From positions 1,849,001-1,913,000 of the forward strand of contig NZ_CP030038.1 in the NCBI RefSeq assembly GCF_015291725.1: DNA of 64,000 bases. Reading direction: 5' to 3'. The notes beneath the pieces were generated by a model. That model was not told where the DNA came from. It worked only from the letters and a program-made list of their open reading frames with translations, and did not search any database. Shown here piece after piece: positions 57,824 through 64,000 of the stretch. Position 1 is the first letter of the stretch. Each line of letters starts with the position of its first letter. This DNA comes from Bradyrhizobium sp. CCBAU 51765 (GTDB lineage: Bacteria; Pseudomonadota; Alphaproteobacteria; Rhizobiales; Xanthobacteraceae). The position numbers and the translations under genes were made by a program.

Positions 57824-58086
57824 ACGAGCGGGACGCTCTCGATATCGTCCAGGCCGCGATCTGGACCATCATCGTCGCCTCCGGGCCCGCCGTCGGCGCC
57901 GCGATGCTGGTCGGCACCGTCATTGCGTTGATCCAGGCCCTGACCCAGATCCAGGAGGTGACGCTGACCTTCGTTCCGAAGATCATCGTCATTCTCCTGG
58001 TCGTTGCCGTCTCGGGCTCCTTCATCGGCGCGCATCTCTCGACCTTCACCGAGATGGTCTATTCGCGGATCGAGCACGGCTTCTGA
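57820..58086 (+). CDS. fliQ: Flagellar export gate protein FliQ
   Basis: 88-residue membrane protein with two helices (residues about 14-40 and 52-75). The signature 'ALTQIQEVTLTFVPKIIVILLVV' is present. FliQ subunits pack round the FliP-FliR helix of the export gate. Coupled to flgD by ATGA; flhA starts 75 bases later behind its own box, so fliQ may end the preceding transcript. Confidence 0.96.
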   Translation: MNERDALDIVQAAIWTIIVASGPAVGAAMLVGTVIALIQALTQIQEVTLTFVPKIIVILLVVAVSGSFIGAHLSTFTEMVYSRIEHGF

Positions 58087-58107
58087 TCCGGACAGCCCCG
58101 GCACCAC

Positions 58108-58119
58108 CCTCGCGTAAGC
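58108..58119 (+). promoter_or_regulatory. Flagellar box upstream of flhA
   Basis: CCTCGCGTAAGC, a full match to the degenerate consensus, 42 bases before the flhA ATG. The similarity to the leftward DUF1217 promoter continues for 28 bases with only four differences and includes CGCGGCAG-W-TTG at 58124-58135. Confidence 0.65.
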
Positions 58120-58161
58120 TTTGCGCGGCAGATTGCGGGCGGACCCTCCTGCCGGTGACCC

Positions 58162-60243
58162 ATGGCCGATACGTTAGCTGCCAGCCTGCCCAGCCCGCGC
58201 CGCCTCGGAGCGGACGCCTTCTTCGCGGCCGGCATCGTGGCCATGCTCACGATCCTGTTCCTGCCGATTCCGCCGATCCTGATCGATCTTGGCCTCGCGT
58301 TCTCGATCGCACTGTCGGCGCTGATTCTGATGGTCGCGCTGTGGATTCAGCGACCGCTCGACTTCTCGGCCTTCCCGACCGTGCTGCTGATCGCGACGAT
58401 CCTGCGCCTGGCGCTGAACATCGCGACGACGCGACTGATCCTGGCGCGGGGCGGGGAGGGCGAACAGGCCGCGGGCCATGTCGTTGCCGGCTTCTCGAAG
58501 TTCGTCATGGGCGGCGACTTCGTCATCGGCCTGATCATCTTCGCGATTCTTGTTACCGTGAATTTCGTCGTGATCACCAAGGGTGCGACGCGTATCGCGG
58601 AGGTCGGCGCCCGTTTCACCCTGGACGCCATTCCCGGCAAGCAGATGGCGATCGACGCGGACCTGTCCGCCGGCCTGATTGACGACAAGGAAGCCCAGCG
58701 TCGGCGGCGCGAGCTCGAAGAGGAGAGCGCGTTCTTCGGCGCCATGGACGGCGCCTCGAAGTTCGTCCGCGGCGACGCCATCGCCGGCCTCATCATTACC
58801 GCGATCAACATATTCGGCGGCATCGTCATCGGCGTCACCCATCACGGATTGACTCTCTCCCGCGCCGCCGATGTCTACACCAAGCTTTCCGTCGGCGACG
58901 GTCTGGTATCGCAGATGCCGGCGCTGATCGTGTCGCTGTCCGCGGGCCTCCTGGTCTCCAAGGGCGGCACCAGGGGCTCGGCGGAGCAGGCGGTGCTGCG
59001 GCAGCTCGGCGGCTATCCGCGCGCGGTGTCGGCTGCCGCGCTGATGATGTTCGTGCTCGCCCTGCTGCCGGGGCTGCCGATGGCGCCGTTCCTGCTGCTT
59101 GGGGGTGTCATGGCCTTCGTCGGCTATTCGCTGCCGAGGCGGCAGGCGGCGCGGGAGCGCAAGGAAGCCGCATCCAAGGCCGACGAGCGTGCCCAGGCCG
59201 AGGCCAAGGAATCGGTGAAGGAGCAGCTCAAGACGGCCGAGATCGAGCTGGCGCTCGGCGGCCACCTTTCGGTCCATCTCCTGGGCTCGCGCACCGAACT
59301 CGCCCACCGCGTGGCCAAGATCCGCAAGAAGTTTGCCAAGCAGTACGGCTTCGTCATTCCCGAGATCAAGCTCACCGACAATCTGTCGATCGATCCCAAG
59401 AGCTACCAGATCCGGATCCACGACACGCGCGTTGCCCATGGCGAGCTCAGGCTCGGCGAGGTGCTGGTGCTGGTCGACAAGGACGGCAAGCCCGACGTGC
59501 CGGGCGACGAGGTGATCGAGCCGGCCTTCGGCATGAAGGCGCTGTGGGTGACGGAAGCCTTCACCGACGAGGTCAAGCGGCAGGGCTGCAAGCCGGTCGA
59601 CAACCTGTCGGTGCTGCTCACCCATTTGAGCGAAGTGATCAGGGCGAACCTCGCCCAGCTCCTGTCCTACAAGGACATGCGCGGGCTGCTCGACCGGCTC
59701 GATCCCGAATACAAGCGCCTTGTCGAGGATCTCTGTCCGTCGCAGATCTCCTATTCGGGCCTGCTGACGATCCTCAAGATCCTGCTGGCCGAGCGAGTCT
59801 CCATTCGCAATCTTCACCTGATCCTCGAGGCGATCGCGGAGATCGCGCCCCATGTGCGGCGCTCCGAGCAGGTCGCCGAGCACGTGCGGACGCGGCTTGC
59901 CCAGCAGATCTGCGGCGACCTCTCCGACAATGGCGTGCTCAACGTGATCCGTCTCGGCAACCGCTGGGACCTGGCGTTCCACCAGAGCCTGAAGCGCGAT
60001 GCCAAGGGCGACGTCGTCGAGTTCGACGCCGACCCGCGCCTGATCGAGCAGTTTGCGACCGAAGCCAGCGCCGCGATCCGCAAGTTCACCGAGAACGGCA
60101 CCAGCGTGGTGCTGGCGGTGACCCCCGAAGCCCGTCCCTATGTCCGGATGATCCTGGAGCGGGTGTTCCCGACCCTGCCGATCCTGTCGCATGTCGAAGT
60201 CGCGCGCAGTGCCGAGATCAGGGCGCTCGGAGCCGTATCGTGA
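58162..60243 (+). CDS. flhA: Flagellar export gate protein FlhA
   Basis: 693-residue export-gate protein. Eight membrane helices lie in residues about 15-310; the conserved FHIPEP-type loop is seen in '[59 protein letters not shown]'. The cytoplasmic domain (about 345-693) contains '[33 protein letters not shown]' and '[28 protein letters not shown]'. The nonamer ring selects export substrates. Overlaps fliR (GTGA). Confidence 0.98.
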   Translation: MADTLAASLPSPRRLGADAFFAAGIVAMLTILFLPIPPILIDLGLAFSIALSALILMVALWIQRPLDFSAFPTVLLIATILRLALNIATTRLILARGGEGEQAAGHVVAGFSKFVMGGDFVIGLIIFAILVTVNFVVITKGATRIAEVGARFTLDAIPGKQMAIDADLSAGLIDDKEAQRRRRELEEESAFFGAMDGASKFVRGDAIAGLIITAINIFGGIVIGVTHHGLTLSRAADVYTKLSVGDGLVSQMPALIVSLSAGLLVSKGGTRGSAEQAVLRQLGGYPRAVSAAALMMFVLALLPGLPMAPFLLLGGVMAFVGYSLPRRQAARERKEAASKADERAQAEAKESVKEQLKTAEIELALGGHLSVHLLGSRTELAHRVAKIRKKFAKQYGFVIPEIKLTDNLSIDPKSYQIRIHDTRVAHGELRLGEVLVLVDKDGKPDVPGDEVIEPAFGMKALWVTEAFTDEVKRQGCKPVDNLSVLLTHLSEVIRANLAQLLSYKDMRGLLDRLDPEYKRLVEDLCPSQISYSGLLTILKILLAERVSIRNLHLILEAIAEIAPHVRRSEQVAEHVRTRLAQQICGDLSDNGVLNVIRLGNRWDLAFHQSLKRDAKGDVVEFDADPRLIEQFATEASAAIRKFTENGTSVVLAVTPEARPYVRMILERVFPTLPILSHVEVARSAEIRALGAVS

Positions 60244-60992
60244 TCAGCGGCCTCGCCGACAGCGTACTGGTGACGTTCATCGTGTTCTGCCGCATCGGCG
60301 CTTGCCTGATGCTGGTGCCCGGCTATTCCAGCGTCAACGTTCCGCCCCAGGTGCGCCTGTTCGTCGCGCTGGTCACGACGTTTGCGCTGACACCGATCCT
60401 GATCGCGATCCTGAAGCCGCTCACGGACAACGCGGCACCGCTGACGCTGGCGCTCCTGATCTGCTCGGAGCTCGTGGTCGGCAGCGTCATCGGGCTCGGC
60501 GGGCGCGTGTTCTTCCTCGCGCTGCAGACCATGGCGACCATGATGGCGAGTGCGATCGGGCTCAGCAACATCCCGGGGACACCGGTCGGCGACACCGATC
60601 CGGCGCCGGCCCTGGTGCCTCTGATCATGGCGGCCGTCACCACGCTGTTCTTCATGACCGACCAGCATTGGCAGGTGCTGCGCGGGTTGATGAACTCCTA
60701 CGACGTCTGGCAGCCCGGCAGCAAGCTTGGTGGCAGCATGGCGCTCGACCTGCTCGTCGGCCGCCTCTCGGAAGCGTTCGTGCTGACGCTGCGGATCACC
60801 AGTCCCTTCATCGTCTATTCGGTGATCGTCAACCTGGCGGTCGGCCTGATCAACAAGCTGACGCCGGCGATCCCGGTCTATTTCATCTCCGTGCCCTTTG
60901 TGCTGTTCGGCGGCTTCCTGCTGCTCTACCTCACCAGCGACGAACTGCTGACGCAATTCATGCTCGGCGTCTCGTCGTGGCTGGCGGAGTGA
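60240..60992 (+). CDS. fliR: Flagellar export gate protein FliR
   Basis: 250-residue gate protein with about six membrane helices and '[15 protein letters not shown]', '[24 protein letters not shown]', '[31 protein letters not shown]' blocks typical of FliR. The GTG start overlaps the flhA stop and gives the usual N-terminus. With FliP and FliQ it makes the gate core. The FliJ-like gene starts 7 bases after the stop. Confidence 0.96.
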   Translation: MISGLADSVLVTFIVFCRIGACLMLVPGYSSVNVPPQVRLFVALVTTFALTPILIAILKPLTDNAAPLTLALLICSELVVGSVIGLGGRVFFLALQTMATMMASAIGLSNIPGTPVGDTDPAPALVPLIMAAVTTLFFMTDQHWQVLRGLMNSYDVWQPGSKLGGSMALDLLVGRLSEAFVLTLRITSPFIVYSVIVNLAVGLINKLTPAIPVYFISVPFVLFGGFLLLYLTSDELLTQFMLGVSSWLAE

Positions 60993-60999
60993 CAAGGTC

Positions 61000-61419
61000 A
61001 TGACGTCGCGCTCGGACAAGCTCGGCCGGATGGTCTCGCTGGTGAAGCTCCAGCTTCGGCTGTCCGAATGGCAGCTCGCGCACCTGCGGCAGCAGGAGCG
61101 CAGCCTGCAGGACGAGCAGGAATGGCTGGTCGGAGCCCTGAACGGCGGCAGGCCGCCCGCGGGATCGTCGAGCGAATCGATCGCGCGGCGCCTGAACAGG
61201 ACGAGCGTCGGCGCACGCACAGTACAGGTGCAGGCCGCGCAGCAGCTCGACCAGGTTCGCGCGGAAAGTCGCCGCGTGAAGCAGCTTCAGGAAGTCGCGA
61301 AGGCCGCGCTCGCCGACAAGCTCCGTGACGCGGAGAAGCGTGCGCTCGAGGAGATGACGGGAATAAGCCCTGCCGTGCGCGCCTGGATGCCACGGCCAGC
61401 CAACCGGGACAAGATATGA
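61000..61419 (+). CDS. FliJ-like coiled-coil protein (putative)
   Basis: 139-residue basic, almost entirely helical protein: 'LGRMVSLVKLQLRLSEWQLAHLRQQERSLQDEQEWLV' and 'VQAAQQLDQVRAESRRVKQLQEVAKAALADKLRDAEKRALEEM' form two antiparallel coiled-coil arms separated by a turn near 'GGRPPAGSS', the shape of FliJ. FliJ links FliI and FlhA, and no other fliJ is present. The gene sits between fliR and flgJ and overlaps flgJ by ATGA. Sequence similarity to FliJ is too weak to be certain. Confidence 0.6.
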   Translation: MTSRSDKLGRMVSLVKLQLRLSEWQLAHLRQQERSLQDEQEWLVGALNGGRPPAGSSSESIARRLNRTSVGARTVQVQAAQQLDQVRAESRRVKQLQEVAKAALADKLRDAEKRALEEMTGISPAVRAWMPRPANRDKI

Positions 61420-61886
61420 TCGTGACCGCGACACCCGACCTCGTTCTCGATGTCCTCGAGGCCGCCGATCCCGTGACGCAGCGCGCGGCGACCGCGAAGC
61501 TCGACGCGTTGAAATCCGCCAATGCCGACTTCGCCGCCACGATGGACGCGGAGATCGGCAAAGCTGCCGCCGATCAATCCGCGAAGGTCTCGGAATCGCA
61601 GCCGGGTGCAGTGAACGGTCCGCCGGTGCAGGTGATCAAGGCGCCGGGATCCGGCGATGTCTATCGCAAGTTCGAAGCGTTCATCCTCCAGACCTTCGTC
61701 GAGACGATGTTGCCGAAGGAGTCGGAGGAGGTGTTTGGCAAGGGCACGGCTGGCGGCGTCTGGAAGTCGATGCTTGCAGAGCAACTTGGCAACCAGCTCG
61801 CAAAGGGCAAGGGCATTGGCATTGCCAGGCAGCTCGCAGCCGCACATCCGGCCGGACCGGACGTGGCGGGGAAGGCTGGATCATGA
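61416..61886 (+). CDS. flgJ: Rod-binding protein FlgJ (N-terminal-domain type)
   Basis: 156 residues corresponding to the N-terminal rod-cap domain of FlgJ only: 'YRKFEAFILQTFVETMLPKESEEVFGKGTAGGVWKSMLAEQLGNQLAKGKGIGIARQLA' is the conserved core. The glucosaminidase domain found in enterobacteria is absent; the separate SLT transglycosylase at 52097 probably supplies it. Coupled to the FliJ-like gene. No signal peptide, consistent with type III export. Confidence 0.9.
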   Translation: MIVTATPDLVLDVLEAADPVTQRAATAKLDALKSANADFAATMDAEIGKAAADQSAKVSESQPGAVNGPPVQVIKAPGSGDVYRKFEAFILQTFVETMLPKESEEVFGKGTAGGVWKSMLAEQLGNQLAKGKGIGIARQLAAAHPAGPDVAGKAGS

Positions 61887-61925
61887 TCTGCGAACGGGTG
61901 ACAGAAGTTGAGGGGTGAATTTCCG

Positions 61926-62438
61926 ATGCAGGCACAAGAAGGTGCGGCGGCCATGGCGATGGACCAGGCGATCGCGGACACCGAAATGATGACGACGGAA
62001 GCAGCAGCAAGCGATGCGCTGCTGCCCGTCCTGCTGCCGATCGCGGGCGGCGAGGCGGTAGTCGAGGTCGCGGATGCGGTGAGATCGGACGAGGTGCGCG
62101 GCCTGCTGGCCGCAATCCGCCGGCTCGCGAGTATCGTCGAGGAGGAGACGGCCGCGCTCGCGACGGGTCGGAAGATCGATTTCGACGACTTCAGCGCGCG
62201 GAAGAGCCGGAGCATGCTCGAATTCGTCCGCCTGATGCGGGCGCGGATGCACCTTGGCGGCGAGATCGAGATCACCGAGGAGATCCGGCGGCTGCGCGAG
62301 AAGCTCGAGCGGAATCGCTCCATTCTGGAAATGCACTACGATGCGGTGCGTGAGGTCGCGAGCATCATCGTCACCGCGATCAAGGAAGCCGAATCGGACG
62401 GCACTTATACCGGTCGCGCAACGCAGGATGGAAAATGA
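61926..62438 (+). CDS. FlgN-like export chaperone (putative)
   Basis: 170-residue helical protein. 'GLLAAIRRLASIVEEETAALATGRKIDFDDFSARKSRSMLEFVRLMR' followed by 'LREKLERNRSILEMHYDAVREVASIIVTAIKEAESDGTYT' matches the pattern of FlgN, the chaperone of FlgK and FlgL (a long helix with a variable LL/E-rich stretch and a C-terminal partner-binding end). The ATG at 61926 with AGGGGTG upstream is preferred. Overlaps the next gene by ATGA. Confidence 0.7.
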   Translation: MQAQEGAAAMAMDQAIADTEMMTTEAAASDALLPVLLPIAGGEAVVEVADAVRSDEVRGLLAAIRRLASIVEEETAALATGRKIDFDDFSARKSRSMLEFVRLMRARMHLGGEIEITEEIRRLREKLERNRSILEMHYDAVREVASIIVTAIKEAESDGTYTGRATQDGK

Positions 62439-62893
62439 TCAGGCTGGTGCTGGCCGGACTGTGGGTATGCATCCTCACCGCGGGCACGAGCTATGCGGTT
62501 GCCTACTGGAAGGAGAACGGCAGCCTGCTGCCGGCGAAGGACGAATATCTCGACGGGCTGCAATATCAGAAGACGCGGGCGCTGAGCGTGCCCATGGTCG
62601 AGAACGGCAATGTGCAGGGCTACATCGTCGCGCGCTTCGTCTACACCGTCGAGGGGCGGACCATGCACCAGCTGAACGTTCCGCCGGAACCGTTCGTCGT
62701 CGACGAGGCCTTTCGCAGGATCTATGCCGACGAGCGTCTCGATTTCAGGAAGCTCGCCCGCTACGACCTCTCGATCCTGACCACGGCCATCAAGCAGCGC
62801 GTCAACGAACGGATGCAGGCTGAAATCGTCCAGGACGTCCTGGTGGAGGACTTCAACTACGTGTCCAAGGAAGAATTCCAGCAGAAGCCGTAG
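62435..62893 (+). CDS. Conserved membrane-anchored protein at end of flagellar cluster
   Basis: 152 residues. The N-terminal hydrophobic segment (3-22, 'LVLAGLWVCILTAGTSYAVAY') is a signal anchor, followed by a periplasmic region with 'LSVPMVENGNVQGYIVARFVYTVEG' and 'FVVDEAFRRIYADERLDFRKLARYDLSILTTAIKQRVNERMQAEIVQDVLVEDFNYVSKEE'. The latter is reminiscent of FliL/SPFH-like folds and rhizobial clusters carry a similar gene here, but I cannot name a family. Last gene of the flhA unit; a strong hairpin follows. Confidence 0.65.
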   Translation: MIRLVLAGLWVCILTAGTSYAVAYWKENGSLLPAKDEYLDGLQYQKTRALSVPMVENGNVQGYIVARFVYTVEGRTMHQLNVPPEPFVVDEAFRRIYADERLDFRKLARYDLSILTTAIKQRVNERMQAEIVQDVLVEDFNYVSKEEFQQKP

Positions 62894-63016
62894 AGCAAGC
62901 CATCCGGAACGGCGTTTCCGGGAGGATCGTGCCCCAAATGGCCAGCTGACGCCGGCGCCACGACAGTCGCGCCGCGAATGCAGGCATATGTCCTGCCGTC
63001 TCTGCCGCTGAAAGTA

Positions 63017-63052
63017 CAACGGCCTCTGCGAAGTTGCTCGCAGAGGCCGTTG
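63017..63052. terminator. Bidirectional hairpin between flagellar unit and rem-like gene
   Basis: 15-bp perfect stem CAACGGCCTCTGCGA / TCGCAGAGGCCGTTG (63017-63031 and 63038-63052) with a 6-base loop, placed between convergent genes. Neither side has a long T-run (TTTG on one, ACTTTC on the other), but the position suits a bidirectional terminator. Confidence 0.65.
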
Positions 63053-63079
63053 CAGGTTTGGCGGCAGCCTCCTGCCGTG

Positions 63080-63850
63080 TCAGTTTCCGGCCGGATAGGC
63101 CGCCGGGGCGGCATGGGCCCTGTTCAGGAGGATTCCGACCTCGTCGAGCTCCTGCACCGGCTCGTCGAGGGTCTCGCCGGCCGGGATATTGAGGCGGTAT
63201 CCGACGTAGCGTCGGGCCACGATCGCGTCGAAGCCGAGGCGGTCGCGGAGCTTCTTGCGCAGCTTGCTGACGTGACTCTCGATCACGCTCTCGTCGAAGG
63301 TGGACTCGAAGATGCCGTAGACCGCGTTGAAGATCTGCGTCTTGGTGATCCACTTGCCGTGGTTGGCGACCATATATTCGAGAATGCGCAGTTCCCGGCG
63401 GGGCAGGGTGAGGGCGTGGCCTGCGATCTCGGGGTCACGGCCGTTGAAGAAGACCTGAATCCTGCTCTCGCAGGGCCTCGGCAGCTCGCCCACCCGGCGC
63501 CGCGCGATCGCGGCCGTTCGTGCGAGGATCTCCCGCAAGTGAACCGGCACGTGCACGACGTCGTCGACGCCCGATTCGAACAGCTCCAGCGTGTTCTTGA
63601 GCATCTTCTGGCCGCTCACGGCGATGATGGGCGCCGAGGAACGCTTGCGCATCGCGCGTGGCAGACTTCCGCGCGCATCGCAATCCCCGAGGAGAAAGGC
63701 GTCCACCGCTGCCAAATCCGATTCACTCGCGGATTGCAGCCAGTCCCAGAATTCTCCGGAAGAGAAGCCGATCGACGACACACCTTCGCGAACAAGCCCT
63801 CCGACGTAGCTGTTCGCGACGCTCTCGCGATCATCAACGATAATATACAT
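63080..63850 (-). CDS. rem: OmpR-type flagellar regulator Rem/LafR
   Basis: 256-residue regulator with a receiver-like domain (1-115) and a winged-helix output domain (about 125-215, 'LTLPRRELRILEYMVANHGKWITKTQIFNAVYGIFESTFDESVIESHVSKLRKKLRDRLG' region). The receiver keeps acidic residues 6-7 and Ser79, but the phosphoacceptor position after strand 3 is Gly55 (followed by Asp56) and the conserved Lys is Val101, so normal phosphorylation is unlikely. No histidine kinase is nearby. Its homologues Rem (Sinorhizobium) and LafR (Bradyrhizobium) activate flagellar genes. The ATG at 63850 removes 22 unsupported codons. Confidence 0.9.
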   Translation of the reverse strand: MYIIVDDRESVANSYVGGLVREGVSSIGFSSGEFWDWLQSASESDLAAVDAFLLGDCDARGSLPRAMRKRSSAPIIAVSGQKMLKNTLELFESGVDDVVHVPVHLREILARTAAIARRRVGELPRPCESRIQVFFNGRDPEIAGHALTLPRRELRILEYMVANHGKWITKTQIFNAVYGIFESTFDESVIESHVSKLRKKLRDRLGFDAIVARRYVGYRLNIPAGETLDEPVQELDEVGILLNRAHAAPAAYPAGN

Positions 63851-64000
63851 CAGTCTTTCGCCCCTGTTTCGCACTTGTTGCGGCCGGCTGGTTGTTGTGA
63901 TGCTCCGGCTCGGCAACGATGCTGTTTGACGACATTCCTTCCCGCGAACCGTTGTTATTGGTTTCGATATTCGCGGGCAGCCCTACGCATTCAGTGCCTG

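Noticed and set aside
1..64000. CRISPR arrays, tRNA or rRNA genes, prophage or insertion sequences
   Set aside because: No regularly spaced direct repeats, no cloverleaf-like or rRNA sequence and no transposase or integrase were recognised.

Overview
The window is high-GC alphaproteobacterial chromosome, most likely Bradyrhizobium or a close relative. The clues are the MotC/MotE motor accessories, the FlaF/FlbT flagellin regulators, an OmpR-type Rem/LafR regulator, an alphaproteobacterial (Porin_2-type) porin, and a flagellar gene order close to that of rhizobia. Two tandem, nearly identical flagellins of about 300 residues in such a compact cluster resemble the lateral flagellum of Bradyrhizobium. 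No species call can be made without a database search.

Bases 1-19200 are transport and catabolism. A dipeptide-type ABC transporter (Tat-exported binding protein, two permeases, and a fused two-domain ATPase further down) is interleaved with a flavin monooxygenase, an Lrp regulator divergent from a cysteine-synthase-like PLP enzyme, a luciferase-like flavin oxidoreductase and three carboxymuconolactone-decarboxylase/AhpD-type proteins. A branched-chain amino-acid-type ABC transporter follows (binding protein, fused LivH-LivM permease, LivG, LivF), then a nickel/cobalt permease and a HerA-like ATPase. The first group looks like one uptake-and-oxidation pathway for an unidentified substrate.

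Bases 19200-29100 are mixed: a winged-helix/cysteine-cluster (YkgJ) protein, a LysE-type exporter, a ketopantoate-reductase-like protein, an alpha/beta-hydrolase-fold protein whose nucleophile position is Glu, two MarR-type regulators (one with a C-terminal cysteine cluster) and a porin. About 1.1 kb after the porin holds no convincing gene but does hold a strongly structured repeat-like element. An orphan Rho-independent terminator upstream of the porin suggests a small RNA.

Bases 29127-63850 are an almost complete flagellar cluster. fliI, flgF and a DUF1217 gene run leftwards. Rightwards run motA-fliM-(small membrane protein)-fliN-fliG-flhB, flgB-flgC-fliE-flgG-flgA-flgI, motE-flgH-fliL-fliP, lafA1, lafA2, fliF-(fliH-like)-motB-motC-fliK-(transglycosylase), flgE-flgK-flgL, flaF-flbT-flgD-fliQ, and flhA-fliR-(fliJ-like)-flgJ-(flgN-like)-(membrane protein). 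A convergent Rem/LafR-type regulator closes the cluster. No chemotaxis genes, fliD, fliS, flhF or flhG are present.

The most interesting signals are regulatory. A 12-base box, CCTCGCGYAAGC, recurs at the heads of the flagellar transcription units, usually 42-55 bases before a start codon; between the DUF1217 gene and motA it occurs as a perfect back-to-back 17-bp inverted repeat. The two flagellin mRNAs share a conserved leader with a TACCGG/CCGGTA hairpin and an ATGTCCC/GGGACAT pairing that would bury the Shine-Dalgarno sequence, a plausible target for the FlbT encoded in the same cluster.
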